This document shows positions 21,498 to 32,087 of a DNA stretch of 64,000 bases, one piece after another. The stretch spans positions 96,129-160,128 of the forward strand of contig UYJD01000021.1 in the NCBI GenBank assembly GCA_900618795.1, written 5' to 3'. This DNA is from Cyanodermella asteris (lineage: Eukaryota > Ascomycota > Lecanoromycetes > Ostropales > Stictidaceae). The position numbers were made by a program, and so were the translations under genes. The stretch's first letter is position 1; each line of letters opens with the position of its first letter. The notes beneath the pieces were generated by a model that was not told the DNA's origin, made no database searches, and saw only the letters and a list, made by a program, of their open reading frames with translations.

Positions 21498-22199
21498 TGT
21501 CGGGCAGCATACAATTGTGAAGCAGACGAGACACGGAGGCGGAGTAAGAAAATTAACGAGCTGGTCGCGTCGAGGGGAATGTGTGAGGAATGAAGTTTGA
21601 GGATATACTTGTGGAATATGGGAGCCTGTCAGGGTCAGGTACCGTCTCGGTGGTGCGGGTTTTAGACAAGCTTCTGAAAGTCAGCCGAAATGGATCCCTG
21701 CCAGCCGCACGACATCATAGTCAGAAGCGCGTCGTGGAATTAGACTTCTTTGGCTTCGGCACCAGTTTGTATGGCCTGCTCTCGGCTTCATTGAACTGTG
21801 TCTACGCTATATTGCCCTGGAAAAAGAGCACAACAAATAACACAGAGCTACCCATAAGTCCATCAAGACTTCACCATTGTCGTCGATGTTGAGTGCGGTG
21901 AAACGTTGGTTCACAGGTGCCTACTGACTGGAGCCGAGGTACTTGAGGCTGCCAAATACTTGCGCGATCCCGGCGAAGTTTGAACGGGACTCATCTCCCT
22001 GCTGGTCAAACGCAGCTCGACAGAGATGTGAAACAAAGCTGATGCCTGAAAACTATGTATATCTCAAGCGCTCCTTGCATTTGACCCCATCATGTCAGCA
22101 TGTGAATACACAGAAGAGAACCCACAACAACTCAAGCCCCGAACCCGTGAAGCAGCGGCGGCTTCTCCTGATCGCAGACAATTCCTCGCACTACACACA
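21498..22199. promoter_or_regulatory. Upstream region of the paraoxonase-like gene
   Basis: The 700 bases between two minus-strand genes hold the paraoxonase-like promoter and the end of the thioredoxin-like gene. A 100-codon plus-strand ORF at 21590-21892 has no recognisable features. No TATA box or repeat was found. Confidence 0.4.
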
Positions 22200-22517
22200 C
22201 TACTCTCCGTGCGCCTCGGCCAACAACTTTCTCAACTTATCCGGATGCGCCCCCGAGATGCTGTCCTGAATGTCTCCATCCTTGAAAATGTGAAAGATGG
22301 GCATGACGCGCGCGCCCAGCTCCTGCGCAATATCGAGCGCATCGTCGACGTCGTATTTGTAGAACTTGACGTCGGGGTATTTTGCAATCAACTCGTCGAC
22401 TACGGGCTGCATGGCGACGCAGTTGGGGCAGGTCTTGCCCGTTCCTTCGAGGACGGCGATGCCTTCGCTTTGGAGGGCGGCTTTGGAGTAGTCGGTTCGG
22501 TCTTTGAGTTCTTCCAT
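22200..22517 (-). CDS. Thioredoxin-like protein with a TCPNC active site
   Basis: This compact 105-aa single-exon ORF matches a whole thioredoxin fold. The pattern is strand, active-site helix beginning GTGKTCPNCVAMQPVVDEL, then KFYKYDVDDALDIAQELG, the cis-proline loop RVMPIFHIFKDG with Pro73, and a C-terminal helix. Classical thioredoxins have WCGPC. Here the tryptophan is replaced and the CxxC pair (Cys30, Cys33) encloses Pro-Asn. Because both cysteines and the cis-proline are kept, it should still do thiol-disulfide chemistry, but its redox potential and partners are likely to differ. There is no targeting sequence, so it is probably cytosolic or nuclear. The start at 22517 is the only sensible ATG and the length is normal for the family. 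Confidence 0.9.
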   Translation of the reverse strand: MEELKDRTDYSKAALQSEGIAVLEGTGKTCPNCVAMQPVVDELIAKYPDVKFYKYDVDDALDIAQELGARVMPIFHIFKDGDIQDSISGAHPDKLRKLLAEAHGE

Positions 22518-24806
22518 CGTTGGCAGTTTGGTGATTTATTTGTGGCGATTTCTTCGACAAAGGACGAGATTCTCGAATGATGAGGTTGAAATTACGAATA
22601 TTATCTTTTGAAGGGTGAGTAACGGTAATTGTATGGCTGATCGATTGGTGGCGGTGGTGGCCGGTCGGCCGGATGACGTAGCGGACGACTTGTAACTCAC
22701 GTGAGGCCAGGGAGCTACAGCAAACGGCGTTAAACTACAAAAGGTAGTGAGCGCTTTATTCATGTGCAGGAAAGCTACACATCATTGATCTCGCGCTCAA
22801 GTCTAGACTTTGGATGACAGGATAGATTATCAGCACATGCAGCATCACAGTGAGTGCCATTGCGCAAGCATGCCACGTGCGCACGTTGTGAATATCCAAC
22901 TCTCGCCAATTCCAAGAACCACAGCAGCGAGTCCGGGATATCGACGGTCACGGACGGTCTCGTCATCTAGTCACTATCTGCGTCCAAATCAGTAGCTGCC
23001 TGTCGACGGTGGGGCACCTGGTCTGGTCCTGTCAATGCCGCTGAGACCGGGTAAGAGGAGCTGCTCCGCTCTCAAGTCTCGTGACTGGTTAGGATTTCTG
23101 TATATCCTCATACTTGTGTTCGTGCAACCACTGACAATCAAGCAAGTCAGATCCTTTGGGACCTGATGGTACCATTCCTAGCCATCCTTCAGTGGAAATA
23201 TCACGTAGCTTCGTCAGTCTGTTTGGCAAACCTATCATCGCTCTCGAATATGTACTCAGATCGATGGACGCCGATGATATAGAGGCGATGACCGCGAAGT
23301 TTAACGAGGCTAAGCTCGTCGCAGCGTGGCTCTCAAATTGGCATGGATGCGGCACATGCGGGTGACGCAGAGAAACGTTGGAGGCGTCCTCTTGCGGAGA
23401 CCCCTGAAAGGCGTAAGAATAACTTGAGCTCCCAATTCGAAGAACATGTCCATCATTCCGACTGACAGCTAAGCGAGTGCCGTGTACATGGCGCATCCCA
23501 GTCGTGACTGGTTGCCGTCTATTTGCAAGGAAACCAAGCAAGCTTCCGATCGCGTCGGTACTCCCAAGCGTCAAGAATTCGTTTGACAGTATTCTACCGG
23601 ACTTGACATTGCTGCAGCGTCGAGAGAATTGTCATCAGCTTGCTTGCATAACCTCTCAAGAGTGCGAGGAGGCTGCCATATCAAGCCTAGATTGCGCATG
23701 TGTGGCACTGGCGATGTTGCTAATTAGTCCTGGATCCTTTGGAGTGCGGCGGTTGAGCACGTCCCAGAATCCTGAGGGATGGATGAGTAAGCCGATTCAC
23801 GTGTTCTCGACTTCATCAACCAATGGGGGCTGACAACGCAGACCGAAAACATGCGATGCAACGTGCGTCTTGTTGGCGCCATCGCATGCTACCATATCGC
23901 GGAACGAAGGAGCCTGATAAGCGTCTGCTTGCCCCTCCGAAAGCATCACAGACGACCTCGAGGGGCTCATGGAGGCGAAGTGCATTCACGTGCAGAACAG
24001 CATAGCCCAGAGCCACTCTTGACCATGCTCTGTCCTCAAATTTCAACACGAAGCTCTTCTACTATGCCACTCCGTTGCGGCAGTCTGTGCTAACGGACAG
24101 CTCGCGTAAAACCTCGCATCGTTATGGTTGCAAAGGCCAGAGTGTCCTGGCCAGATCGCGAGCTGCGGATTGGGGCCGTCAAAGTGCAGCCATCCGCCAC
24201 GTTTACCCCTGGCGACTACTACTCTGACTTTGGCCACGCCGCACGCTGACTTGGAGATTTACGTCCCATCGCCTCGAATCTGCCTTTTCATGACTCCCGG
24301 CAAGGCCAATAAACTGGCGCCTCGCAAAATATAGTCGATCGATTAGCCCAGCTTTGGCGAGGTCTCCAATTGATCAGTGCAGCAGTTGTTCGGTCTGAGC
24401 TTGTGACCTGATGAGCTAAACCCCTGGCCCTCAACTTACTTCATCTTAGCTTTGCTAGCTCTAACACGAAGCTAGATCATTCCATTCGCGTGCGTGGTCG
24501 GCTGAGCACAGCTAACGTTTCTTGTGCTTCGTTGGAGCCTAGCGCTCTCCCTCGTACAGACTTCGCCGCGAAGTAGACGGCAGATGTGCAGCATCTTTTT
24601 CCGACCCAGACGCCCCTCTTTAGCAGTGGCTCGGACTATGTATTGTGATCGTTGCGCCATCTCTGTTGGCTTGTGTCCTTGTCTACTTTGACCACCCTCG
24701 GCCCGCATCCTTGCTTCCTTCCACTTGTTCTTGGGTCCGTACTATGATTTGTGAATCTTGAAGTCACTAAACGGCTCGACGACTCCCTTCTCTTGTGAGC
24801 CTCTCC
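22518..24806. other. Intergenic region of about 2.3 kb, no supported gene
   Basis: The region separates the divergent thioredoxin-like and PTH11-like genes and so contains both promoters. Plus-strand ORFs at 23156-23365 and 23477-23833 have short protein-like stretches but no start, domain or splice support, and the minus ORF at 23089-23574 overlaps them. A purine-rich GGTGGCGGTGG run lies near 22645. Decayed gene fragments are possible but cannot be shown by eye. Confidence 0.45.
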
Positions 24807-26342
24807 ATGGAAACAAAGAATGATGACCTCTCTTCCACGATGCAGATGTCTGCTCCAGAGATGTTCGGCGCAGGCCGGACAAGGGTCATACTTCTGGTCC
24901 TAGGCTCGATCCTTGAACTATTAATGATACTCGTTATCGGCCTACGTCTGTACACGAAACACACGATTCTACGACGATGGACTCCGGACGATATTACAAT
25001 CGTTATCGCTGGGCTCTCGACAACTGCCTACTACATCGTTGGTTGTTATGCTGTAACGGTTGCCGCTTCGTCGTCCATCAGCGCGGGCCATGTCACAGAC
25101 TCACTCTACATATCGACCTGGCTCACTGAGTGGCTTTCCGCTCTTGCATTCACTTTCACCAAGCTTTCTTTCTTCATTCTGTACTTGCAGATCTTCAAGC
25201 CGATCAGGGAACTTCGCATTGCGGCCTTCGTCGGCGCCGGTTACTGCACCTTGCTATGGTCGTTCATATTCTTTTTCAACCTGATTGGTGTCACCCCCAA
25301 GCCGGGTCAGTCATGGGCAGAGGCCAGCACGAGCTGGGCTGCACATGCTAACCACACTCTGGTTTTGGTTGCAGGCCCGATCGACGTGGTCTCAGACATA
25401 CAAATACTCGCCATCCCGCTGATCGGTCTGCGAAAATTGAAGATACACGGCAAGAAAAAGGCCGGTGTCCTCGCAATTGTCCTAACCGGTCTTCTGGCAC
25501 TTGCTGCCTCGATTCTCTGTCTATACATACGAATATGCTACAGATTGGAAAGTGCGAAACAGCTAAGCTTCTATGCAGTCACAACTTGCGTCATTCTCGA
25601 GCTGCAGGTTGGCGTATTTTGCGCCAGTTTGCCGGCAGTCAGCGCCCTTCTGAGGAAGAAGCTCGCAAACTGGGACAACAGCACCCAAGACACTGCATCA
25701 TATATGCGGAAAAGACAGCCCGGCACGGCCACGTCAAGGAGCGCATCAGTCCCAGGCAAGGCTGTGCTACCGTCACAAGATTCCAAAATTGTACCCAAAC
25801 AAGATCAAGCCAGCATTACCGTGAAAGAGTTGATTCGCGCTGATAGCGGCGACTTGAGCCTTCCCAGCACGCATAACGAATTCGACTTTGCACGACCAGC
25901 AACCAGACCAAGAGCTTGGAGCAGAAGCACCCGCAACTCTTTGCGCGACTATAGCCCTCCACCCAGACCTGCCAGTCGTCTAGACAGGTACAACCACGAG
26001 AAGTCTGCCCGCAACTCTCGAAGAGGCTCGCTTCTTCGAGCTGCATCACCATGGGGCAGGCGAAGAGCCGACTCTGACGAAGACAATGCTTTGGCAGCAT
26101 TGGGCAGTAACATTCTTGTCAGCACCGAGGTGCGACAAGTGACACGCAGCAATAGCGTTAGTGGGCCTGACTTCGATGCATACGCCGACAGCCAAGGAGT
26201 ACACACCGTGATTGAGAGTCCCCGGTGTGGCCCGAGAAGGGTTGAGAGTCAGATACTTGAAGCCATGGAAGGTGCTTACAGTAGGACGTATAACAATGGC
26301 CATTTCCCAGCTGATTCCAGGGCTGGATGGCTTGATAGGTAG
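24807..26342 (+). CDS. PTH11-type rhodopsin-domain integral membrane protein (GPCR-like)
   Basis: This intron-free gene encodes 511 aa from the ATG at 24807. The N-terminal 285 residues form seven hydrophobic helices in the pattern of the fungal rhodopsin/PTH11 domain: helix 1 LLVLGSILELLMILVIGLRL, the loop RRWTPDDITIVIA, helix 3 ending ILYLQIFKPIRELR, helix 5 with DVVSDIQILAIPLI, helix 6 LAIVLTGLLALAASIL and helix 7 with VILELQVGVFCASLPAV. The 220-residue C-terminal tail is polar, rich in Ser and Arg and probably disordered, with many basic-Ser sites that could be phosphorylated. Proteins of this group are numerous in plant-associated fungi, and the founding member, Pth11 of Magnaporthe, senses surfaces. 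Ligand and signalling for this copy are unknown. Confidence 0.9.
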   Translation: METKNDDLSSTMQMSAPEMFGAGRTRVILLVLGSILELLMILVIGLRLYTKHTILRRWTPDDITIVIAGLSTTAYYIVGCYAVTVAASSSISAGHVTDSLYISTWLTEWLSALAFTFTKLSFFILYLQIFKPIRELRIAAFVGAGYCTLLWSFIFFFNLIGVTPKPGQSWAEASTSWAAHANHTLVLVAGPIDVVSDIQILAIPLIGLRKLKIHGKKKAGVLAIVLTGLLALAASILCLYIRICYRLESAKQLSFYAVTTCVILELQVGVFCASLPAVSALLRKKLANWDNSTQDTASYMRKRQPGTATSRSASVPGKAVLPSQDSKIVPKQDQASITVKELIRADSGDLSLPSTHNEFDFARPATRPRAWSRSTRNSLRDYSPPPRPASRLDRYNHEKSARNSRRGSLLRAASPWGRRRADSDEDNALAALGSNILVSTEVRQVTRSNSVSGPDFDAYADSQGVHTVIESPRCGPRRVESQILEAMEGAYSRTYNNGHFPADSRAGWLDR

Positions 26343-26916
26343 AAATGTTCTCTGAGAAGAGTCAAGATAATTTGTTTTATTCACGACAAAACTCAAATCC
26401 ATCCACACTAGCCTGCCAAGCGGGCCGTCTTTGCGGACGATTGTGTCCTCATATGCCCGATTAGTACGGAACAAATGCCATGCAATAATTATCGAAGGGG
26501 GGAAATGGTGTCTGTCGATGAGCGCTTCCGCACATGGAAAGTTCTGATCGACCTGGTCAGTCCGTGGGGCAATTACGTAATCTTCCTTTCACAGGCTCCG
26601 CAGACATGAAATTGGACTTGTCATATGAAAGGATCCAGCGACCATCTTCAATATCAGACCATACAAGTTATCACGCAAAACGATGCAATAGACTCATGAT
26701 GTACCGCATTCAATCAGTCACTTTGAATTCCGCCTCTTTATCAATCTTTCCGAGGGCATTCCAATCAACGGCTTTGCGGGAACCGGGCTGACTCCTGATT
26801 TTGCTTCACATCCAAGTCATAGCTTACTAGAAGGTCTCGGGAGAGCTGAACACTCGCCAAACTTCAGCTGCTGATCCTAGTCCCCTACGAGACACCTCTC
26901 CCACCAAATCCGCAAC
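26343..26916. promoter_or_regulatory. Upstream region of the large RNA helicase gene
   Basis: This 570-base gap separates two plus-strand genes. It contains the 3' end of the PTH11-like gene and the helicase promoter. The last 60 bases before the helicase start are C-rich (ACACCTCTCCCACC), consistent with a fungal 5' leader. No ORF or repeat of note is present. Confidence 0.4.
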
Positions 26917-29900
26917 ATGCCAGCCAAGAAGAAGAAGAAGAGCAAAGCCTCGGCAAACTCGGCTCGAGGCTTCGCAACTGTATCCACAGCAAGCAAAGCA
27001 AAAGTGGCAGAAGCAGCTCAAAGCGAAGCTGACTTAAAAGATCAAAGTGGTGCTCAGAGCAAAAATGAACCAGAAGCTGCAGGAGCCAATGCTGCGACCG
27101 AAAGCAGCGGCAACCCCAAGACTCAAGCCGTGTCAGATTTGACGCCGGACGAGCTTGAAGCGCGGCTCGAAGAACATGAGTTGCAGGTCTTCATAGACAA
27201 GTATGGCGACCAAGTGAAGAAGGAAGTTTCTCGTCACGTGAACAGGCTGAGGACCGACAAACGCCTTTTGAGAGGTCAGTCGGAGTCGATTGATGTTCGA
27301 CCTTGGCTCAGCCCGGATGTGATGGATGAGATCTTCTCTCAATTGGAGAAGGATGCAGCTAGTGTATCGAATGGCTACTTTCGGTGAGTGCTCCACGAAA
27401 TTTTTGCTTGCGTGGGTATTCGTGAGCCAGTGGCCATCTGTCGAGTGACACACAACCTCTCCTCAGACTGGCTAGCCTGGTGTCATGCCCAATCGCATAT
27501 TGCTTGTTTCCGACGTCCCCAAATCTTCGTCAGATCCCATTTGATCTCACAACGGCTCATGGCTGTGAACGGACCATCATCAATGGCTCCCGGAGGCCGA
27601 CCATCAGCAGCTGTTTGCTTTATGCCTCCTGTTGTGCAGAATGGGCACTGTGGAACTTATAGATCGAAAGCTGACACTTTGCAGTGCTTTGGGCAAGTCC
27701 TCGATAACGCCAGATACTGACTTGCCATTGGCTCTTTTGGACGAGGATTTGGCATGTTTGTGGAGTCTCAAAAGCATTATGCAACAGCTTGGCTTTCACG
27801 AAGATGACATCAAAACCTCTTTGAAACATGTCATTCAGTCGCCTCCACTGCGTGTTCATATTCGTAGCGCCAAAAATTTGCCTCTGCTCCTTGACGAAAT
27901 ATTCGTCCATCTTGCAAAGAATGGGGAGAAGGGCGATTTGCCCGATTATTCGCAAACTCAAACGGGTCTGGCACCAAGACCGAAGGACAGCCTGCCCAGC
28001 GCATTTCAGGCTCACCATTCAACTCAGAACGAAAAAGGAGTTGCAAACAGCCAGCCAGCAAGGCAGCATGTAGCCGAAGATTTTACGAACACAAGCGCGA
28101 GCCCTAGCTCAGACCCGATACTATCCAGCAACGATACAGCTAGTCTGGATGCGAGTGCATCGTCAGACAGTGAATCCGACCTTTCGGCAGTAGAAGGTGA
28201 CGAACCGCAAGCACAGCAAAGATACTTGGCGATGATGACGAGACTTCACAAGCGGCGGCCCGACTTAACAGAAGTCAGGGCATCAAATAAAAAGAAAGGA
28301 AAGCCACAGAACAAGCAAGGTGGCTCAAAGAACGAGTCTGCCCGTATTCGAAAGCTACGGGCAGACATCGAAGCATTGGAGAACGATCTGCTCTTTGATG
28401 CAGATCTAGCAAGAGCCACGTGGGCGGAGAGGCGAATAGAACTGGTACGATACGAATCTCAACACAAGAGCGCTCGTCCGAAACCGACCTCAAATTCGCA
28501 CCAACCGGTTGCTCCTCGCAAAACGTCCGAAGCAACTCCGGCTTCGAACAGTGATGAAGATGGTGATGGCATGCTCGGTCTCGGGGACATGCTGGGGGAC
28601 TCGATTGAAGTAAACCTCCAACCAGAAGATGGAGCTGTTTCTGCAAGCGAAACCGGTTCTCGGATAGCTGTCCGTGATTTTGGCAAATGGACTGGCGCGA
28701 GCCCTCGAAGGCTCCTCGAGGAGATTTGCAGAAACCATGACGGTGGTTCAAAAGTCATGTTCTCTCCTATTCCTCATCATGGAATGTCAAAGCGGCATGC
28801 CGTTCAGGTCAAATGGAGTCAATCACAAGAATCAGCACCACAGTTGGTTGTTGATGAGGTCTCTGTCGAAGCTACAAGCAAGCAAGTCAAGTTCAGCATG
28901 ACCAGAATATCTACCCCTGAAGCAAATCAGTCGGAAGCATACATTGCAGTGGTTGCGCTGTTCAGCCTGTTCGGCGCACCCAACAAAGACGATAAATTCT
29001 TCATGAGACTGCCAACGGTGTGGAGGGATTATTGGGCCGAGTTAAAAGCTCTCCAGAAGGAACATCTTGACGAGATCGATCGAGCAGAGATGAAGACGCT
29101 GCGTGAGCTTACCGAATCAAGCATTCTTCAGACAAGTTCCCACCCGGAAGAAGCAGAAATGGTCGCTATCCCGAAAGGTCGCCGCACGGACAGTAAGCCG
29201 ACGGAGACAGTGGAAAGTGATAGCGTACAATCTCGAGATGGCTCATCAGCCCCAACTCATGCCGATACTGACAAGCTCATGGGCATTTGGCAAAGCAGAG
29301 CTTCGACGCCAGCTTTTGCTGAGATGCAGAAAGCCCGCTCACAGCTTCCAATGTGGGCATATAAAAACGAATTGCTGGGCGCCATTGAGTCGAACCAGGT
29401 CGTCATTATCAGTGGCGAGACTGGATGTGGCAAGTCAACTCAGACGCCCAGTTTCATTCTCGAGCATGAGCTCTCACAGGGTAGACCGTGTCAAATCATG
29501 TGCACAGAGCCCCGAAGAATATCGGCCGTGTCTCTCGCTCGACGTGTCAGCCAGGAGTTAGGTGAGCCAAGAAATGCTCTTGATAATCTCCGCTCGCTGG
29601 TCGGATACGCTATTCGGCTGGACAGTAAGGTCGGAAGCATGTCTCGTCTGGTGTTCGCAACCACTGGTGTGATGATGCGAAGACTGGAGCAGGACAGTGA
29701 GCTGAACGAAGTCACTCACCTGATCATCGATGAAGTCCACGAGAGAACTATTGATAGCGACTTCCTCTTGATAGTACTGCGCAGGATCATGCCACGCCGG
29801 CCAAATCTCAAAGTCATCCTCATGTCGGCGACTGTAAATGCGGAACGGTTTTCGGCCTATTTTGACGGCGCTCCAGTTTTCACCGTACCTGGGCGAACCT

Positions 29901-31711
29901 TCCCTGTTGACATCAGGTATCTCGAAGATGCCATAGAAACCTCAAAGTATAGCCACCCTCGCAAGAACGGTACTACGCCATTCGGCAGGGAGAGTGATGA
30001 CAACATGAGCGACGATATGTCCACAGCTGAGAAAACAATCACATCGAATCTGTCTGAATACAGTACAGCGACCAGGGAGGTCTTGAAAGACTACAACGAA
30101 TATCGCATCAATTACGACCTGATTATTACGTTGCTGCAACGCATAGCGACCTCAAAAGAGTATGTCGAATACAGTAAGGCGATACTCGTGTTTCTGCCCG
30201 GTCTCGGCGAAATTCGGCGCATGAGAGACTTGCTTGCAGGTCATGCAGTGTTTGATCGCGGCTTTCAAATCCACGCTTTACACTCTGCCATTGCGACCGA
30301 AGAACAGGAGCAAGCGTTCTTGATTCCGCCTCGGGGCACCCGGAAAATAGTCCTCGCCACAAACATCGCAGAGACCGGGGTCACGATACCTGATGTCACG
30401 TGTGTCGTCGACACAGGCACGCACAAGGAGATGCGTTATGATGAGCGACGGCAGCTGTCACGATTAACGGAGGTCTTCATATCCAGAGCAAATGCCAAGC
30501 AGCGGCGTGGGCGAGCTGGTCGTGTCCAGAATGGTCTTTGCTACCACTTGTTCACCCGAGCTCGGCACGACACCCTGATGGCGCCGGCACAGACGCCTGA
30601 AATGATGCGATTGTCTCTCCAGGAGCTGGTTCTCAGAGTCAAGACTTGCAGCATGGGAGGTGTCGAAGAGACGCTTGCTGCGGCTCTGGATCCTCCACTG
30701 CCAAAGAACGTGCGCCGTGCAGTCGACTCACTGATTGACGTCAAAGCTTTGAGCACTACTGAAGAACTGACGCCTCTCGGGCGCCAGTTAGCAAAGCTTC
30801 CGCTCGATGTTCTCCTGGGAAAGCTTGTGCTGCTTGGCAGCATTTTCCGTTGCGTTGATAGCACTCTCACCATCGCGGCTATCCTATCCAACAAGTCCCC
30901 TTTTGCAGCACCGATGAATGCTAGAGAACAGGCTGATAGGGCCCGACTCGCTTTCAAGAAAGGCGATTCAGATCTCTTGACTTTGTACAACGCATACAAT
31001 AGCTGGCGTCATGTTTGCCGGACCCCGGGCTTGAACGAGCAGGAATTCTTACGCAAGAACTACCTCAACTCACAGACATTGACCGCAATAGAAGAGACAA
31101 AGGGACAGCTTGCCGGTGTGCTTGCTGACACAGGCTTTCTCCAAGGAGACGACGAATTCAAATTGTCTCTGGGTCAGCTTCGCAACCCACGCGCGCGCAA
31201 CTTCGTCATAATTCCAAAGCCCCATACCGAAAATGACGCGCGTGAAATCGTGGTCAGCTCAGTCATCGCATGGAGTCTCTACCCGAAACTACTCGCCCGG
31301 GAGGGCAAGGGCTGGCGCAGTGTCTCAAACAACCAATCGGTGTCCATGTCACCATCATCCGTCAACAAAGGAAGCTCTGCAGGTAGATACCTATCGTTCT
31401 ATCACATCATGCAGTCAATGAGCAAAGCATACAACGCCCATGAGACGAGTGTAGCTGAAGATTTCGCAGTGGCTCTACTATGTGGCGATGCAGAGTTTAG
31501 ATTCTTCTCAGGGACGCTTGGGATCGATAACAACCGTCTAAAGTTTTCTTTGCCAGACTGGAAGACCTTGCTGGCAGTTAAGGTGTTGAGGGAGAACATC
31601 AGGGCGGTGATGAACCAACGATTCAAGTCACCGGGTAAGGAATTGACAGAGTCGCAGACTTCGTGGCTGAACATATGGCAAAAACTGTTTCAAGGTAGAT
31701 CTGATAGTTGA
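26917..31711 (+). CDS. DEVH-box RNA helicase, DHX29/DHX57/YLR419W-like (2 exons)
   Basis: A large DExH helicase. Exon 1 is 26917-27383, ending at a GTGAGT donor. Exon 2 begins at 27640 or 27685, both of which keep the frame, giving 1512 or 1497 aa. The N-terminal 600 residues hold a lysine-rich start, a UBA-like stretch (LACLWSLKSIMQQLGF) and an RWD-like portion. The helicase core has the P-loop GETGCGKST (29414-29440), the DEVH box at 29729-29740, SATVNAERF, TNIAETGVTIPDV and QRRGRAGR. HA2 and OB-fold regions follow, ending near residue 1470. This order (UBA, RWD, helicase, HA2, OB) is that of the DHX29/DHX57/yeast YLR419W group, which acts on ribosomes or RNA in the cytosol. The first intron (256 or 301 nt) is much longer than the others in the window. 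Confidence 0.93.
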
Positions 31712-32087
31712 ATGGCCATCATGCCAACGGATTTACTAGAAGCGCATATTACATTTACGACAGTTTCTCGCTGACGAACAATGTTGATATGAAGGTACCG
31801 CGTCGCAGGGATAGGAGGAAATGGAGCGAATGAGCTCGCTCCTTCCTCACGTGCGTCCTGAGTGTAGTTGCGAGGAAGGAGCGACACGCGAAAGCTTGAC
31901 CGCCACAGTCCCAAGTCTCCCAAACAGACGTGTTTCTTTCTATGGGGCTTTCCATCCATGTGTACGCGTCCTTTTCTTGCGCCGACATGACCGACGTTCT
32001 CCCTGCTACGCTTGATCCCAAGCACTCAAGAACGCAACGTATGGCGAAGCTCACCACGCAACATTTAGCGTGTTCATCTCCCGCAAC
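31712..32087. other. Short intergenic gap
   Basis: About 375 bases between the helicase and the F-box-like gene. It has no ORF of note, and promoter elements are not recognisable by eye. The helicase 3' end and the F-box-like promoter must both fit here. Confidence 0.4.

Noticed and set aside
23156-23833. Two short plus-strand ORFs with protein-like stretches
   Set aside because: No usable start and no good intron joining them, and frames of this length occur by chance.
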